From: Bacillus pumilus
GTDB taxonomy: Bacteria; Bacillota; Bacilli; Bacillales; Bacillaceae
Length of the DNA stretch: 64,000 nucleotides
Direction: 5' to 3'
Assembly: GCF_009937765.1 (NCBI RefSeq)
Contig: NZ_CP047089.1
Coordinates: 2,106,272 to 2,170,271, forward strand
The translations under genes and the position numbers were made by a program. Positions 1-9,331 of the stretch are shown one piece after another; the stretch's first letter is position 1; each line of letters opens with the position of its first letter. Under the pieces are notes generated by a model. That model was given only the letters and a program-made list of their open reading frames with translations. It was not told the DNA's origin and did no database searches.

Positions 1-49
1 AAAGCACTTTTGACTCCAACTGATGAAGGAGGAAAAAAGTGCTTTTTAA
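1..49. terminator. Bidirectional rho-independent terminator
   Basis: A perfect 11-bp stem (AAAGCACTTTT at 1-11, AAAAGTGCTTT at 35-45) has a T-run on the right and A/T-rich sequence on the left. It lies just past the stop of yhfH on the minus strand and probably also ends a gene entering from the left of the window. Confidence 0.8.
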
Positions 50-63
50 TTCAATTTTTTACC

Positions 64-201
64 TTATTTAAGATAACTTACTTGTGAGCATTCCTCACAT
101 TCATTACCGTAACACTCATGTTGTTCCATTAAATCATTTCCACATTTTGTGCATTTTTTTGAGGGCAAATTTCTAAAAAACTCTGTGATTTTTCCTAGCA
201 T
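64..201 (-). CDS. yhfH: Small zinc-ribbon-like protein YhfH (45 aa)
   Basis: This short ORF starts MLGKITEFFRNLP and has a good Shine-Dalgarno (GGAGG, 7 bases before the ATG). It carries four cysteines in two pairs, CTKC (17-20) and CEEC (35-38), with an extra Cys30, the arrangement of a small zinc-binding knuckle. I recognise it as B. subtilis YhfH, which sits at the same place beside yhfI. The function is unknown; metal binding is inferred from the cysteines only. The terminator at 1-49 follows its stop and a TTGACA-18-TACAAT promoter precedes it. Confidence 0.85.
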   Translation of the reverse strand: MLGKITEFFRNLPSKKCTKCGNDLMEQHECYGNECEECSQVSYLK

Positions 202-232
202 TTGTCATCCTCCAATACGTTTTGTTGTTATC

Positions 233-262
233 ATTGTATTATAACAGATTAATAATTGTCAA
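233..262 (-). promoter_or_regulatory. Putative sigma-A promoter of yhfH
   Basis: On the minus strand TTGACA (262-257) and TACAAT (238-233) are separated by 18 bases, about 30 bases before the yhfH start codon. An 8-bp inverted repeat, AACAGATT (243-250) and AATCTGTT (261-268), overlaps it and could be an operator. Confidence 0.5.
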
Positions 263-351
263 TCTGTTTTGTAACAATAGGCAAGAAGAATGCTTTTTCC
301 ATGAAAAATGGGTATATTGTAAGATGGGGACTTTTAGAAAAGGAGGGAAAA

Positions 352-1101
352 ATGACGATGAAATTAACTGTCATTGGATGCTACGGAGGGTTTCCTGCCG
401 CTGGTGAAGCAACGTCAGGGTATCTTTTTGAATCAGATGGCTTTCGTCTGCTTGTAGACTGCGGAAGCGGTGTTCTTTCCAAACTGCAGCAATACATTGA
501 TATAGAAGAACTTGATGCTGTTCTCCTTTCTCATTATCACCACGATCATATTGCAGATATCGGACCACTCCAATATGCGAAGCTAGTGGGATATCATTTA
601 GGAAAAAGCAGCGGTCCGCTTCCAATCTATGGACATACGGGTAATCAAGAAGCATTTGGGCGGATTGCGGATGATGTACATACTAAGGCTAAGGCTTATC
701 AGCCAGAAGAGGGTATTCAAATTGGTCCATTTCAAATCAATTTTTTGAAAACAGTTCATCCAGCAGAATGCTATGCGATGAGAATTCAGGCAAAGGATGC
801 TGTGGTGGTGTATACAGCAGACTCAAGTTATCAGGAGGCATTTGTCCCTTTTAGCAAGGATGCAGATTTACTCATTGCTGAAAGTAACTTCTACGCTGGA
901 CAGGACGGATCGAGTGCAGGACATATGAATAGTACAGAGGTTGGCAAGCTTGCAATGGAAGCAAATGTTGGGGAACTGATCATCACCCACCTGCCCCATT
1001 TTGGCCGTCATAAAGACCTAGTCAATGAAGCACAGGCGTTATATACTGGCAATATACAGCTTGCCCATTCAGGGCTTAGATGGAACAAGGAAGGAAGATA
1101 G
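352..1101 (+). CDS. yhfI: Metallo-beta-lactamase-fold hydrolase YhfI
   Basis: This 249-aa protein belongs to the metallo-beta-lactamase superfamily, close to the tRNase Z/RNase Z-like hydrolases. The di-zinc motif is visible as H61-Y-H63-H-D65-H66, with a further Asp in YTADSSY and a His near ITHLPHFGRH at the C-terminus. The true substrate is unknown. I chose the ATG at 352 because AAAGGAGGG lies just before it; the open frame runs upstream to 256 but those codons lack a ribosome site. It ends 2 bases before lplJ, so the two are probably co-transcribed, as in B. subtilis. Confidence 0.88.
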   Translation: MTMKLTVIGCYGGFPAAGEATSGYLFESDGFRLLVDCGSGVLSKLQQYIDIEELDAVLLSHYHHDHIADIGPLQYAKLVGYHLGKSSGPLPIYGHTGNQEAFGRIADDVHTKAKAYQPEEGIQIGPFQINFLKTVHPAECYAMRIQAKDAVVVYTADSSYQEAFVPFSKDADLLIAESNFYAGQDGSSAGHMNSTEVGKLAMEANVGELIITHLPHFGRHKDLVNEAQALYTGNIQLAHSGLRWNKEGR

Positions 1102-1103
1102 AG

Positions 1104-2093
1104 ATGCTGTTTATCGATAACGAACAACATTATGATCCAATGATTAATTTGGCAATTGAAGAATATTGCTTAAAATATTTAGACCCAGAAGAAACGTACT
1201 TGCTGTTCTATATTAACCAGCCGTCAATTATCATTGGAAAGAACCAAAATACAATAGAAGAAATCAACACAAAGTATGTGGAAGACAACGGCATCAAAGT
1301 TGTCCGCCGCCTGTCCGGTGGTGGCGCAGTTTACCATGACAAAGGAAACTTAAACTTCAGTTTTATCACAAAAGACGATGGGGACAGCTTCCATAATTTT
1401 AAAAAGTTCACGGAGCCAGTCATTCAGGCGCTAGAAAAACTAGGCGTCAAAGCTGAATTAAGTGGTAGAAATGACATCATGGCAGATGGTCGGAAAATTT
1501 CAGGAAATGCCCAGTTCGCGACAAGAGGACGTATTTTCAGCCATGGTACACTGCTATTTGATTCAGAAATTGAACATGTTGTTTCGGCTTTAAATGTGAA
1601 AAAGGAAAAGATTGAATCAAAAGGTATTAAATCCATTAGAAGCAGGGTTGCCAATATTAGTGAATTAATGGATCAAAAAATGACAACAGAAGAATTCAGA
1701 AAAATTCTGTTAAGCTACATTTTCGACACAAATGGGGATGTCCCTCAATATCAATTGACTGAGAAAGATTGGGAAAAGATTCACGAGATTTCCCGGGAAC
1801 GATATCAAAAATGGGAATGGAACTACGGCCGTTCACCGAAATTTAATTTGCAGCATTCTAAGAGATTTTCAGCAGGCTCCATTGATCTTCGATTAGAAGT
1901 GAAAAAAGGGATGATCCAGGATTGCAAAATCTTTGGTGATTTCTTTGGTGTAGGGGATATTGCTGATATTGAAAAAAGACTCATTGGGCAGCAATACGAT
2001 CGCAAAACGATCAGCGACGTATTAGAAGATATGGACATGCGCCACTACTTCGGCAACGTATCAAAAGAGGATTTTCTTGATTTGATTTATTAA
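1104..2093 (+). CDS. lplJ: Lipoate-protein ligase LplJ
   Basis: LplJ activates free lipoate with ATP and attaches it to lipoyl domains of the 2-oxoacid dehydrogenases and GcvH in the cytoplasm. The BPL/LPL catalytic domain shows the nucleotide-binding RRLSGGGAVYHD segment (about 68-79) and the lipoyl-AMP lysine K131 in GRKISGNAQ, followed by the C-terminal accessory domain. At 329 aa it has family length. The start at 1104 follows GGAAGG in the end of yhfI. Gene order yhfI-lplJ-lcfB is that of B. subtilis. Confidence 0.93.
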   Translation: MLFIDNEQHYDPMINLAIEEYCLKYLDPEETYLLFYINQPSIIIGKNQNTIEEINTKYVEDNGIKVVRRLSGGGAVYHDKGNLNFSFITKDDGDSFHNFKKFTEPVIQALEKLGVKAELSGRNDIMADGRKISGNAQFATRGRIFSHGTLLFDSEIEHVVSALNVKKEKIESKGIKSIRSRVANISELMDQKMTTEEFRKILLSYIFDTNGDVPQYQLTEKDWEKIHEISRERYQKWEWNYGRSPKFNLQHSKRFSAGSIDLRLEVKKGMIQDCKIFGDFFGVGDIADIEKRLIGQQYDRKTISDVLEDMDMRHYFGNVSKEDFLDLIY

Positions 2094-2100
2094 GAGAGAC

Positions 2101-2131
2101 AAGCACTGCTAGAGATAGCGGTGCTTTTTTT
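2101..2131 (+). terminator. Rho-independent terminator after lplJ
   Basis: The stem AAGCACTGCTA/TAGCGGTGCTT (one G-T pair) has a GAGA tetraloop and is followed by a run of seven T. It separates yhfI-lplJ from lcfB. Confidence 0.85.
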
Positions 2132-2143
2132 GATTGAAAGAAA

Positions 2144-2158
2144 TGAAAGCGATTTACA
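2144..2158 (+). promoter_or_regulatory. Imperfect catabolite-responsive element (cre-like)
   Basis: TGAAAGCGATTTACA resembles the CcpA consensus TGWAANCGNTNWCA but has one extra base in the right half. It lies just upstream of the lcfB promoter. Fatty acid degradation genes of B. subtilis are known to be CcpA targets; here the match is weak. Confidence 0.25.
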
Positions 2159-2165
2159 TTTGATC

Positions 2166-2240
2166 TTGTGAATTTTTTCGATTGTCTATTATAATAGAAA
2201 GGAGGAATGTTTGGCCATAAAATGAATGGTCATTCATTCA
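2166..2240 (+). promoter_or_regulatory. lcfB promoter with FadR operator
   Basis: TTGTGA (2166-2171) and TATAAT (2190-2195) are 18 bases apart. Downstream at 2223-2240 is TGAATGGTCATTCATTCA, which matches the FadR operator pattern TGAATGA-N4-TCATTCA with one mismatch. FadR represses fatty acid degradation genes and is released by long-chain acyl-CoA, so this site fits the acyl-CoA ligase that follows. Confidence 0.75.
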
Positions 2241-2265
2241 TTGATGACATGTAAGGGGTGGGAGA

Positions 2266-3819
2266 ATGGATTTGATCAAAAACCTAGAGCAGACGGCGAT
2301 GACGAAGGGAGAAGATATCGCACTGATCTTTGAAGGAAATCAGATGACCTATCGAGAGCTCATGACAAGTATCGAGCGCTTTGCAGATGGCTTAGTGAGC
2401 GAAGGGTTTCAAGCTGGGGATCATCTTGCGCTTATTTTAGGAAATTCACCGCATTTTGTCATTTCTTTTTTTGGTGCCTTAAAGGCAGGGCTTGTCGTAG
2501 TACCAATCAATCCAACATACACGCCTAGTGAAATTGGGTATATGCTGATTACAGGTGATGTAAAAGGGATTGTTGCCCCTGCACAGCTACTGCCAGTGTA
2601 CGAGCAGGTGTACGAACAACTTCCGTCTATTGAACGGGTGATTATTTGTGCAGAAAATGAATCTGCGTGCAGATCAAGTTTTAAGGAAGTAGCAGATCAA
2701 CTTGTCTTCTTTGGAAAGCTTGTGTCTGGTCATGCGAAAGAGAACGTGCATCCATCTATTCATCAGGACGATACGGCAGTTATTTTATTTACATCTGGCA
2801 CGACAGGAAAACCAAAGGGTGCAATGCTGACTCATTTCAACCTGTATTCAAATGCTAGAGATGTTGCTGAGTATCTATCCATTGATGAAAAGGACAAGGT
2901 CATTGCTGCATTGCCGATGTTCCACGTATTTTGTTTAACGGTTTGTATGAATGCACCATTGATTCATGGCGCGACCATTTATGTTCTACCGCATTTCAGC
3001 CCATCAGAGCTTTTGCGTATGATGGAAAAAGAGAAACCAACGTTATTTGTGGGTGTTCCGACCATGTATAACTATTTGTACCGCCAGGAAGGGCATGAGG
3101 ATGCGATGTCCTCTGTGAGGATTTGTATATCAGGCGGTGCCTCAATGCCTGTTGCTTTACTTCACGGTTTTGAGAAAAAATTTGGTGTCACGGTGCTGGA
3201 GGGTTACGGATTATCAGAAGCTTCTCCAGTAACTGCATTCAATCCTCTTGATGGAAAAAGAAAACCCGGTTCAGTCGGGACCGACATTATGAATGTGAAG
3301 AATAAGATTGTGAATGAACTAGGAGAAGAAGTCGGTCCAAATGAAGTCGGAGAGCTCATAGCAAAAGGACCCAACATTATGAAAGGCTATTATCAAATGC
3401 CAGAAGATACTGAAGCTGCACTAAGAGACGGGTGGCTGTACACTGGCGATTTAGCGAGAAGAGATGAAGAAGGATACATTTATATTGTCGATCGAAAAAA
3501 GGATATGATTCTTGTTGGCGGTTATAATGTGTATCCAAGAGAAGTAGAAGAAGTGCTTTATCAACATGAAGCTGTAGCAGAAGCTGTTGTCATCGGTGTG
3601 CCAGATCAGAACACCGGAGAGGCTGTCGTCTGTTACATTTCCCCTAAGAAACATGCTCACATCGATCAAGAAGACATCATCACACATTGTTCACGCTTTT
3701 TAGCGAAATATAAGCAGCCCCAAACGATCCATTTCATAGATGATATTCCAAAGAACACAACAGGTAAAATTTTAAGAAGAGCACTAAAGGAAAAGTATCA
3801 AGCAGAGGAAAGTAAATAA
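2266..3819 (+). CDS. lcfB: Long-chain fatty acid-CoA ligase LcfB
   Basis: An acyl-CoA synthetase of the ANL (AMP-binding) family: it makes acyl-AMP and then acyl-CoA, feeding beta-oxidation. Visible motifs are the P-loop [10 protein letters not shown] (176-185), the GYGLSEASP segment, the hinge region [13 protein letters not shown]...DRKKDMI, and the C-terminal catalytic lysine K501 in [11 protein letters not shown]. The length of 517 aa is usual. GGGGTGGGAG precedes the ATG. It corresponds to B. subtilis LcfB (YhfL) by position and carries a FadR box in its leader. Confidence 0.92.
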   Translation: MDLIKNLEQTAMTKGEDIALIFEGNQMTYRELMTSIERFADGLVSEGFQAGDHLALILGNSPHFVISFFGALKAGLVVVPINPTYTPSEIGYMLITGDVKGIVAPAQLLPVYEQVYEQLPSIERVIICAENESACRSSFKEVADQLVFFGKLVSGHAKENVHPSIHQDDTAVILFTSGTTGKPKGAMLTHFNLYSNARDVAEYLSIDEKDKVIAALPMFHVFCLTVCMNAPLIHGATIYVLPHFSPSELLRMMEKEKPTLFVGVPTMYNYLYRQEGHEDAMSSVRICISGGASMPVALLHGFEKKFGVTVLEGYGLSEASPVTAFNPLDGKRKPGSVGTDIMNVKNKIVNELGEEVGPNEVGELIAKGPNIMKGYYQMPEDTEAALRDGWLYTGDLARRDEEGYIYIVDRKKDMILVGGYNVYPREVEEVLYQHEAVAEAVVIGVPDQNTGEAVVCYISPKKHAHIDQEDIITHCSRFLAKYKQPQTIHFIDDIPKNTTGKILRRALKEKYQAEESK

Positions 3820-3821
3820 GA

Positions 3822-3858
3822 AAAGGGAGTCTCTTATGAAGAGGCTCCCTTAGTTTGT
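3822..3858 (+). terminator. Hairpin after lcfB
   Basis: AAGGGAGTCTC and GAGGCTCCCTT form a stem with one G-T pair. The following T-run is weak (AGTTTGTT), so it may serve mainly as an mRNA 3' hairpin. yhfM is convergent. Confidence 0.6.
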
Positions 3859-3899
3859 TGAGGTATATCACGCTGTTAAAAAGACAATGAGATAAAATT

Positions 3900-4307
3900 T
3901 CAGCTCTTTTGAATGGCTTCTTTTAACTGTTTCTGAAAAGATTGAGACTGTTTTTGATTCAGCTCATAATAAGTCCCATCTACTAAAAAAACAACCTGCG
4001 AACGGTTTGTCCAAAGCTGAAAGGTGGTGCCGTTTGTTCGGCCGTACATCACCTTGGCGATATAATCTGGTTCTTTTAGATTTTTCTTGAGATGATTACT
4101 TGTTTGTTTGCCTTTATTTAATTCTTCTATTAAATCTTCTGCTGTGTCCTTATCGTCTATTTCATAAGAAATGGATTCTCTTTTAGATGAAAGGAGCAAT
4201 TTTTCTGCTCGATTCTCATCAAAGATTTCGCCTGTCCGACTGAATACATAAAAGAAGGTAATAAGTAAAAGTCCAAAGATCACAATTCCTGCAAGGATTT
4301 TCTTCAT
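3900..4307 (-). CDS. yhfM: Membrane-anchored protein YhfM
   Basis: This 135-aa protein has one N-terminal membrane segment (about residues 4-24) and a charged extracellular domain. There is no lipobox cysteine, so it is an uncleaved anchor rather than a lipoprotein. The ribosome site GGAGG precedes the ATG. It occupies the place of B. subtilis YhfM between lcfB and yhfN; I know no function for it. It is convergent with lcfB and divergent from yhfN. Confidence 0.8.
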   Translation of the reverse strand: MKKILAGIVIFGLLLITFFYVFSRTGEIFDENRAEKLLLSSKRESISYEIDDKDTAEDLIEELNKGKQTSNHLKKNLKEPDYIAKVMYGRTNGTTFQLWTNRSQVVFLVDGTYYELNQKQSQSFQKQLKEAIQKS

Positions 4308-4484
4308 TTCGATCCTCCAACACTCTATTTTATATGTAGCATCTCCGATTTTCGAGTAGCATAATCATTTTTTTCGAGAAAGCTTTTTCAGATAGGGCAT
4401 GCTATGATGGAGCCACATGAGACAGGTTCTAAACAAAATACTGGATGATTAGAATAGAGAGAGGGATGGAAAGGAGGCTGACCT

Positions 4485-5765
4485 GTGCGAGTACGTAAAT
4501 GGGTAGCTCTTGCAACGGTAGCATACATATTGTACGGTCTTTTTATTTATTCTTATTTGTTTCTATTTGGGGATGCATCGGTTCCTGACAGTGTAAAAGG
4601 AACAAGTGCAGATCCGCATACCTTTATGACAAGCCATGAGCTTGTCATCAGCGAGCATTTCTCGAACATACGTAACTTGCTGTTTTTCATGACAATTCCA
4701 TTAGATTGGTATGTCTTTTTTCTTCTGCTCATTTCAGGGTTTTCACGAAAATTAGCAGACTGGAGCCTGACAGCAGCTCGCTTCACATTTTTAAGCAAAC
4801 TTGTATACGTGTTTGTGCTGTCATTTTTGACAATGCTGATTTCATTTCCTATTAAATGGATTGGCTATCAGCTGTCTTTGCACTACGGAGTATCTGCTCA
4901 AAGTACGGCAAGCTGGTTGAAAGATCAAATTCTAGATTTCTGGATTCAATATCCGCTTCTTGCCCTATGTGCAATTGTATTCTTTTGGCTTATTCAAAAA
5001 AGAAGAAAACGCTGGTGGCTGTATGCTTGGTGTTTAACAGTCCCATTCACACTATTTCTCTTCTTTATACAGCCGGTCGTCATTGATCCGTTATATAATC
5101 ATTTTTATCCACTAAAGGATCAAGCTCTTGAGAACAAGATCTTAACACTTGCAGACAAAGCTCATATCCCAGCGGATCATGTATATGAGGTCAATATGTC
5201 TGAAAAAACGAACACGATGAATGCTTATGTCACAGGGATTGGTGAGAATAAGCGTATTGTGTTATGGGATACGACACTGCAAAAGCTGAAAGATCGCGAA
5301 ATTTTATTTATCATGGCACATGAAATGGGACATTACGTCATGAAGCATGTCTATATAGGATTAGCAGGATATCTAGTACTGTCGCTTGCGGGATTTTTTG
5401 CGATCGACCGTCTCTATTTTTATTTCTATCGTAAGGGAGCAGTTTTATTTCGGCTGAGGGAGCCGCGCGACATCGCTGCTCTTCCGCTTCTTCTCATGAT
5501 TGTATCAGTGCTTTCATTTACAGCTTCACCTTTTACAAATGCAGTTTCAAGACATCAAGAACGTGCAGCTGATGAGTATGCGATAAACCTGACAAAAGAC
5601 GGAGAGGCAGGGGTGACGTCTTTCCAAAAGCTTGCAAAATCAGGGCTGTCTCAGGTGAATCCGCCACTTTTAGTGAAGGTCTTCCGCTACGGACACCCAA
5701 CGATGATGGAGAGAATCATGGAGATGGAAGCAGCGGAAAAAGAGAAAGCGTCGAGGAAGCAATAA
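4485..5765 (+). CDS. yhfN: M48 (CAAX/Ste24-type) membrane metalloprotease YhfN
   Basis: An integral membrane zinc peptidase of the M48 family. The zinc motif is H279-E-M-G-H283, and the downstream ERAADEYA supplies the third ligand. Several hydrophobic segments come before the motif (starting near residues 10, 65, 105 and 155) and two follow it, the Ste24/HtpX layout. It starts with GTG (4485) placed 7 bases after AAGGAGG. In B. subtilis yhfN is the neighbour of aprE, as here. Substrates are unknown. Confidence 0.88.
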   Translation: MRVRKWVALATVAYILYGLFIYSYLFLFGDASVPDSVKGTSADPHTFMTSHELVISEHFSNIRNLLFFMTIPLDWYVFFLLLISGFSRKLADWSLTAARFTFLSKLVYVFVLSFLTMLISFPIKWIGYQLSLHYGVSAQSTASWLKDQILDFWIQYPLLALCAIVFFWLIQKRRKRWWLYAWCLTVPFTLFLFFIQPVVIDPLYNHFYPLKDQALENKILTLADKAHIPADHVYEVNMSEKTNTMNAYVTGIGENKRIVLWDTTLQKLKDREILFIMAHEMGHYVMKHVYIGLAGYLVLSLAGFFAIDRLYFYFYRKGAVLFRLREPRDIAALPLLLMIVSVLSFTASPFTNAVSRHQERAADEYAINLTKDGEAGVTSFQKLAKSGLSQVNPPLLVKVFRYGHPTMMERIMEMEAAEKEKASRKQ

Positions 5766-5768
5766 ATA

Positions 5769-5797
5769 AAATCCGGCTGCATCAGCCGGATTTTTTT
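5769..5797. terminator. Bidirectional terminator between yhfN and aprE
   Basis: The perfect stem ATCCGGCTG/CAGCCGGAT with loop CAT is flanked by A-rich sequence on the left and seven T on the right. It serves both convergent genes. Confidence 0.9.
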
Positions 5798-5806
5798 CGT
5801 TCTTGT

Positions 5807-6958
5807 TTAGTTAGAAGCCGCTTGAACGTTGATTAACCCTTTTCCGTAATAGAAGGAGTTACCAAGCGGTGTTGCTGTGTTTTCTAAGCGCTGGCGAACC
5901 TGAGTAGTTGATAGATTCGGGTACTTAGAAAGAATAAGCGCTGCTGCTCCTGCTACATGAGGAGACGCCATAGATGTTCCAGTATAAGATGTGTATCCAC
6001 TGCTTGGTACTGTACTTAAAATAGAAGTACCAGGTGCAGAAACATCTAATTCAGGACCTGCGCTGGAAGACGAGTTTCTGACATTGCTGCTGTTCACATT
6101 AGCAACGGCAATGGTAGAATCATACTTTGCTGGATAGCCAACTGTACTTGTAGAACCAGTAGAACCTGAGTTACCTGCAGCCGCCACAACAACGACTCCG
6201 CGGTTATTCGCTGTATCAACGGCATTTTTAAGTGCTGTTGAACCGTTTGGTCCGCCTAAGCTCATGTTGATGACATCCATATTATTGGCTACTGCCCATT
6301 CAATACCGCTAATGATCCAGCTATATTGTCCGTCGCCATAGCGGTCTAATACTTTCACAGCATATAGAGAGGCACTTGGAGCGACCCCAAGAACACCAAT
6401 TGTGTTATCAAGGGCAGCGATCGTTCCGGCTACGTGAGTTCCATGTGATTGAAAGTCTTGGGTGGCATTTGGCTCTGAAGGGACGAAGCTGGCACCGCCT
6501 GCAACATTTAAGTCAGGGTGTGCAGCGTGGATGCCAGTATCAAGGACAGCTACTTTGACATTAGCACCTTTATAACCTTGAGCGTGTACAGCTGGAGCTT
6601 TGATTTGAGGGATTCCATAAGGGACGGTTTGTGCATATGCTTCTGCTTTGTGGTCTTCTTCTACGTAAGCAATGCTAGGGTCATGTTCAAGTTTTTTCGC
6701 GGCTTGTTCTGACATCTTTACTTGTGCGGCATTAATGAGACGATATTGCTTTTCTAGTTTTCCACCATTTTGAGTGACGGCTTGTTTCTTAGAGCTGTTT
6801 GTGGTGGCGGAGGCTTTAAAGCCAACAATATAGCTCTTTTCACTATCTGACTTTGAGACCGTCTCGGCATTTGCCATGGAGCCTCCAAATCCTGCTGAAA
6901 ACAGAAGAGGGACAGCCAATAAAACACTTGTCATCACATTTTTCTTTTTCACGCACAA
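5807..6958 (-). CDS. aprE: Secreted subtilisin-type alkaline protease (AprE preproenzyme)
   Basis: A 383-aa S8 serine protease precursor. Residues 1 to about 31 are a Sec signal peptide ending ANA, followed by the I9 propeptide that folds and inhibits the enzyme. The mature 275-aa protease begins [10 protein letters not shown] at residue 109. The triad is D140 (VLDTG), H172 (SHGTHVAG) and a Ser near 329 in [12 protein letters not shown], equal to D32/H64/S221 of subtilisin. I remember this sequence as B. pumilus alkaline protease. The start is non-ATG: the TTG at 6958 or the GTG two codons later, after AAAGGGATG. The upstream region is long, as expected for a heavily regulated exoenzyme. Confidence 0.95.
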   Translation of the reverse strand: MCVKKKNVMTSVLLAVPLLFSAGFGGSMANAETVSKSDSEKSYIVGFKASATTNSSKKQAVTQNGGKLEKQYRLINAAQVKMSEQAAKKLEHDPSIAYVEEDHKAEAYAQTVPYGIPQIKAPAVHAQGYKGANVKVAVLDTGIHAAHPDLNVAGGASFVPSEPNATQDFQSHGTHVAGTIAALDNTIGVLGVAPSASLYAVKVLDRYGDGQYSWIISGIEWAVANNMDVINMSLGGPNGSTALKNAVDTANNRGVVVVAAAGNSGSTGSTSTVGYPAKYDSTIAVANVNSSNVRNSSSSAGPELDVSAPGTSILSTVPSSGYTSYTGTSMASPHVAGAAALILSKYPNLSTTQVRQRLENTATPLGNSFYYGKGLINVQAASN

Positions 6959-6982
6959 TCCACATCCCTTTTTTCTTATTTC

Positions 6983-7056
6983 AGAATAATCATCCGTAGT
7001 CTATAAGAATGAGACGTTTGATTATTCTGTATATTCAGTTTAAGGGAAGTAGGCAA
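6983..7056 (-). promoter_or_regulatory. Putative aprE promoter and 5' leader hairpin
   Basis: On the minus strand TTGCCT (7056-7051) and TATACA (7033-7028) are 17 bases apart. Overlapping the start region, AGAATAATCA (7028-7019) pairs with TGATTATTCT (6992-6983), and a nested stem CGTCT/AGACTACG lies inside. The B. subtilis aprE mRNA is known for a stabilising 5' stem-loop at this place. The exact start site is not certain, so the transcript may hold only the inner part of the stem. Confidence 0.5.
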
Positions 7057-7060
7057 ATAA

Positions 7061-7314
7061 GAGTAGACCTGAATTTTTGTGAAAGTCCTAGCGAAAATTG
7101 GGGAATTAAGTCACTTGGAAATAGTGGTAAAATATGTTTATTCTACTGTTTCAGCGATTATCTATTAAAAAGGAAGTATGCTATTTTTCTTATGATCCAT
7201 TATCGGAGAAATATTCGATACCCGAAAAGCCTTAAAATAGGTAGAAACGTCTAGCAGCTATTTCGAATTTCGATATAAAAAAATATTATTTTATCATTGT
7301 TTTTGTCATTTAAA
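7061..7314. other. Non-coding region upstream of aprE
   Basis: This is AT-rich sequence between the aprE promoter and the yhfR terminator. An 81-codon open frame crosses part of it on the plus strand but lacks a ribosome site and has no protein-like composition. In B. subtilis binding sites of DegU, ScoC and AbrB occupy the matching region; none can be named here from sequence alone. Confidence 0.5.
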
Positions 7315-7343
7315 AAAGAACCTGTTTCTATAACAGGTTCTTT
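7315..7343 (-). terminator. Terminator of yhfR
   Basis: On the minus strand AAAGAACCTGTTA pairs with AACAGGTTCTTT and is followed by T-rich sequence. The yhfR stop codon (7344-7342) lies in the base of the stem. Confidence 0.85.
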
Positions 7344-7926
7344 AAGAAGGGGAGGATTGAGTTAAATGGCTAACCACATTGTAATCAAGCACCTTCCATT
7401 TACCATCTTTCCATTCCACATAATTTAAGCAAGCATTGACGAGTCTCGTGTTCTCAAGACCCAAATGTTCATCAGCTAAGGTGGTGAGCAAAGCATGGAT
7501 GGCAGCGCCGTGTGCTACGATCAGGACTTGTTGATTTGGATAGGCTGCTCTGACTTTTTCAATGCCTTCTACCATTCGATCTTGAATCGTCTCAAGCGGC
7601 TCCATATTTGGATACTGTTTATTTGGAAACAGCTTTTGACGCTCCTCAAATGACATGCCTTCAGCATCGCCATAATCACGCTCAATGAAATCATCCATGA
7701 TGACAAGAGGCGCATCTACATGTTTTAAAATCAAGTGTGCTGTTTCTTTTGCCCTTGTGAGTGGACTGGAAATGACAACATCCCAATGGGCATCTTTTAA
7801 ATAAAGGCCCGTTTGTTCAGCCTGCCATTTACCAGTATCATTTAAAGGGATATCTGTTCGTCCTTGAATTCGTTTCGCTGCATTCCAATCTGTTTCCCCA
7901 TGTCTGACTAGGCAAATTGTTGTCAA
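7342..7926 (-). CDS. yhfR: Histidine phosphatase family protein YhfR
   Basis: A 194-aa member of the phosphoglycerate mutase-like (branch 1) histidine phosphatases. The phospho-acceptor motif LVRHGETDWN is at residues 6-15 with H9 as nucleophile, SSPLTRAKETA supplies the second arginine, and VAHGAAIHAL carries the C-terminal catalytic His. It resembles broad-specificity phosphatases of the PhoE/GpmB type. The start is TTG 5 bases after AAGGCGGGA. In B. subtilis yhfR lies in this segment too, although yhfO-Q and yhfS-U are missing here. Confidence 0.85.
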   Translation of the reverse strand: MTTICLVRHGETDWNAAKRIQGRTDIPLNDTGKWQAEQTGLYLKDAHWDVVISSPLTRAKETAHLILKHVDAPLVIMDDFIERDYGDAEGMSFEERQKLFPNKQYPNMEPLETIQDRMVEGIEKVRAAYPNQQVLIVAHGAAIHALLTTLADEHLGLENTRLVNACLNYVEWKDGKWKVLDYNVVSHLTQSSPS

Positions 7927-7987
7927 TCAAATCCCGCCTTTTCTCTCTTTTCTTCTATTATACTAAAGCAGAAGAAAAAAGACTGGA

Positions 7988-9283
7988 TTAGCGATTTGTG
8001 AGATTTGTTAAGGATTCGACTGAGCTGGCAACTTGGGAGACCGTTTGTTTGACTTCCTTCAATTCGTTCAGGAAGGTTTGAAGGTCTATTTCAATTTTTC
8101 CATTTTGATTTTTGCTTAAGTTCATGCTGCTGACGATATCATCGAAGAGTGAATTGATTTGGGTCATTTTTTCTTTACTATCTGTCACGAGTAAATTCAC
8201 GTCCCCAATGTGCTGAGACACAATGGAGATTTGGGAATTGGTATTGTTGACGAGTTCAGACACGGTTGAAACCGTTTTCTTTGTGTCCTCTGATAATTTA
8301 CGAACCTCATTTGCGACGACAGCAAAGCCTTTTCCGTGTTCACCTGCTCGTGCAGATTCGATTGACGCGTTTAAAGATAATAAATTCGTCTGTTCTGCAA
8401 TGCCTGTGACAATCCCAAAGATTTGTTCAATCTGTTTGGCGATTTCTTCTAAACGCTTAATTTCTGTTTCAATCTTTGTCATGCTGCCATCAATTTGGTT
8501 CATTTGAGTTTGTTGAATCTCTAATTCTTTTTTACCACCGATCGATTTTTCCTCGACTTGTGCTGAAATTTGTGTGCCAGCTTGCGACATATCTGCCATT
8601 TCATCAGATTTTGATACAAGCTTGTCCACAGCATTTGTTGTGTTTGAGAAGAGCGAAGCAAGCGAGTTTGATGTTTCTGTGATTTTTGTATGAAGCTCCT
8701 GTTGCTGCAGTTCTGCTTCATCACGAATTTTAGAATATTCATTTTGGAATGTATCCAAAACAAGCTGCTGCTCTAAATTTAAAATTTTCGTCGTCGCTTT
8801 CACTGCTGTCTGATATTCTTTGAAGTCTTGGATATGCTGAGCAAATAAGTCCATAATCGATAGCAGAAGATCCTGGAATGCGGCCATATACCACTTAGGC
8901 TGGAGGCCAATCCGCAGATGAACTTGTGCAATTTTAATTCGTTTTGCCACATAGGCTTCATCAACCACACCTGCAAACATTTCACTAATATGGATGCGAA
9001 GTGTTTTTTTCAGACGCTCGACAGAACTATTATCTTGAATGATATGCATCAAAGAAGACTCGACTTCTAAATTTTTATAAAATTTATCAACGATATGTGC
9101 AATATCTTCCTGAACAATTGAATTGAGCTGATTTAGAATCAATAAGTCATTCTGCGTCAGGTCAATCATTTTGATTTGTTTCGCGATATCCGTATTGTCA
9201 GAAAAATTGATACGTTTTATTCCATCATCCTGCTTAGTGAAAAAAGCAGTGTTTTTTCTTTTCGTCTCTTTTTTAAATAACAA
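7988..9283 (-). CDS. hemAT: Heme-based aerotactic transducer HemAT
   Basis: A soluble 431-aa chemoreceptor that senses O2 for aerotaxis. Residues 1 to about 185 form a globin-coupled sensor with proximal H122 (AQVHLRIGL) and distal-side Y69 (KFYKNLE), equal to H123 and Y70 of B. subtilis HemAT. The C-terminal half is a methyl-accepting signalling domain with the conserved hairpin tip [28 protein letters not shown]. There is no transmembrane segment. The start is TTG after GGGGGGAC. A sigma-D-like -10 lies upstream. Confidence 0.95.
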   Translation of the reverse strand: MLFKKETKRKNTAFFTKQDDGIKRINFSDNTDIAKQIKMIDLTQNDLLILNQLNSIVQEDIAHIVDKFYKNLEVESSLMHIIQDNSSVERLKKTLRIHISEMFAGVVDEAYVAKRIKIAQVHLRIGLQPKWYMAAFQDLLLSIMDLFAQHIQDFKEYQTAVKATTKILNLEQQLVLDTFQNEYSKIRDEAELQQQELHTKITETSNSLASLFSNTTNAVDKLVSKSDEMADMSQAGTQISAQVEEKSIGGKKELEIQQTQMNQIDGSMTKIETEIKRLEEIAKQIEQIFGIVTGIAEQTNLLSLNASIESARAGEHGKGFAVVANEVRKLSEDTKKTVSTVSELVNNTNSQISIVSQHIGDVNLLVTDSKEKMTQINSLFDDIVSSMNLSKNQNGKIEIDLQTFLNELKEVKQTVSQVASSVESLTNLTNR

Positions 9284-9331
9284 TGTTTTTGTCCCCCCAT
9301 AATCATCACAAATTATCAGACTTTATATTAT

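Noticed and set aside
7009-7254. An 81-codon open frame upstream of aprE
   Set aside because: No Shine-Dalgarno, no recognisable protein features, and it runs through the aprE promoter region.
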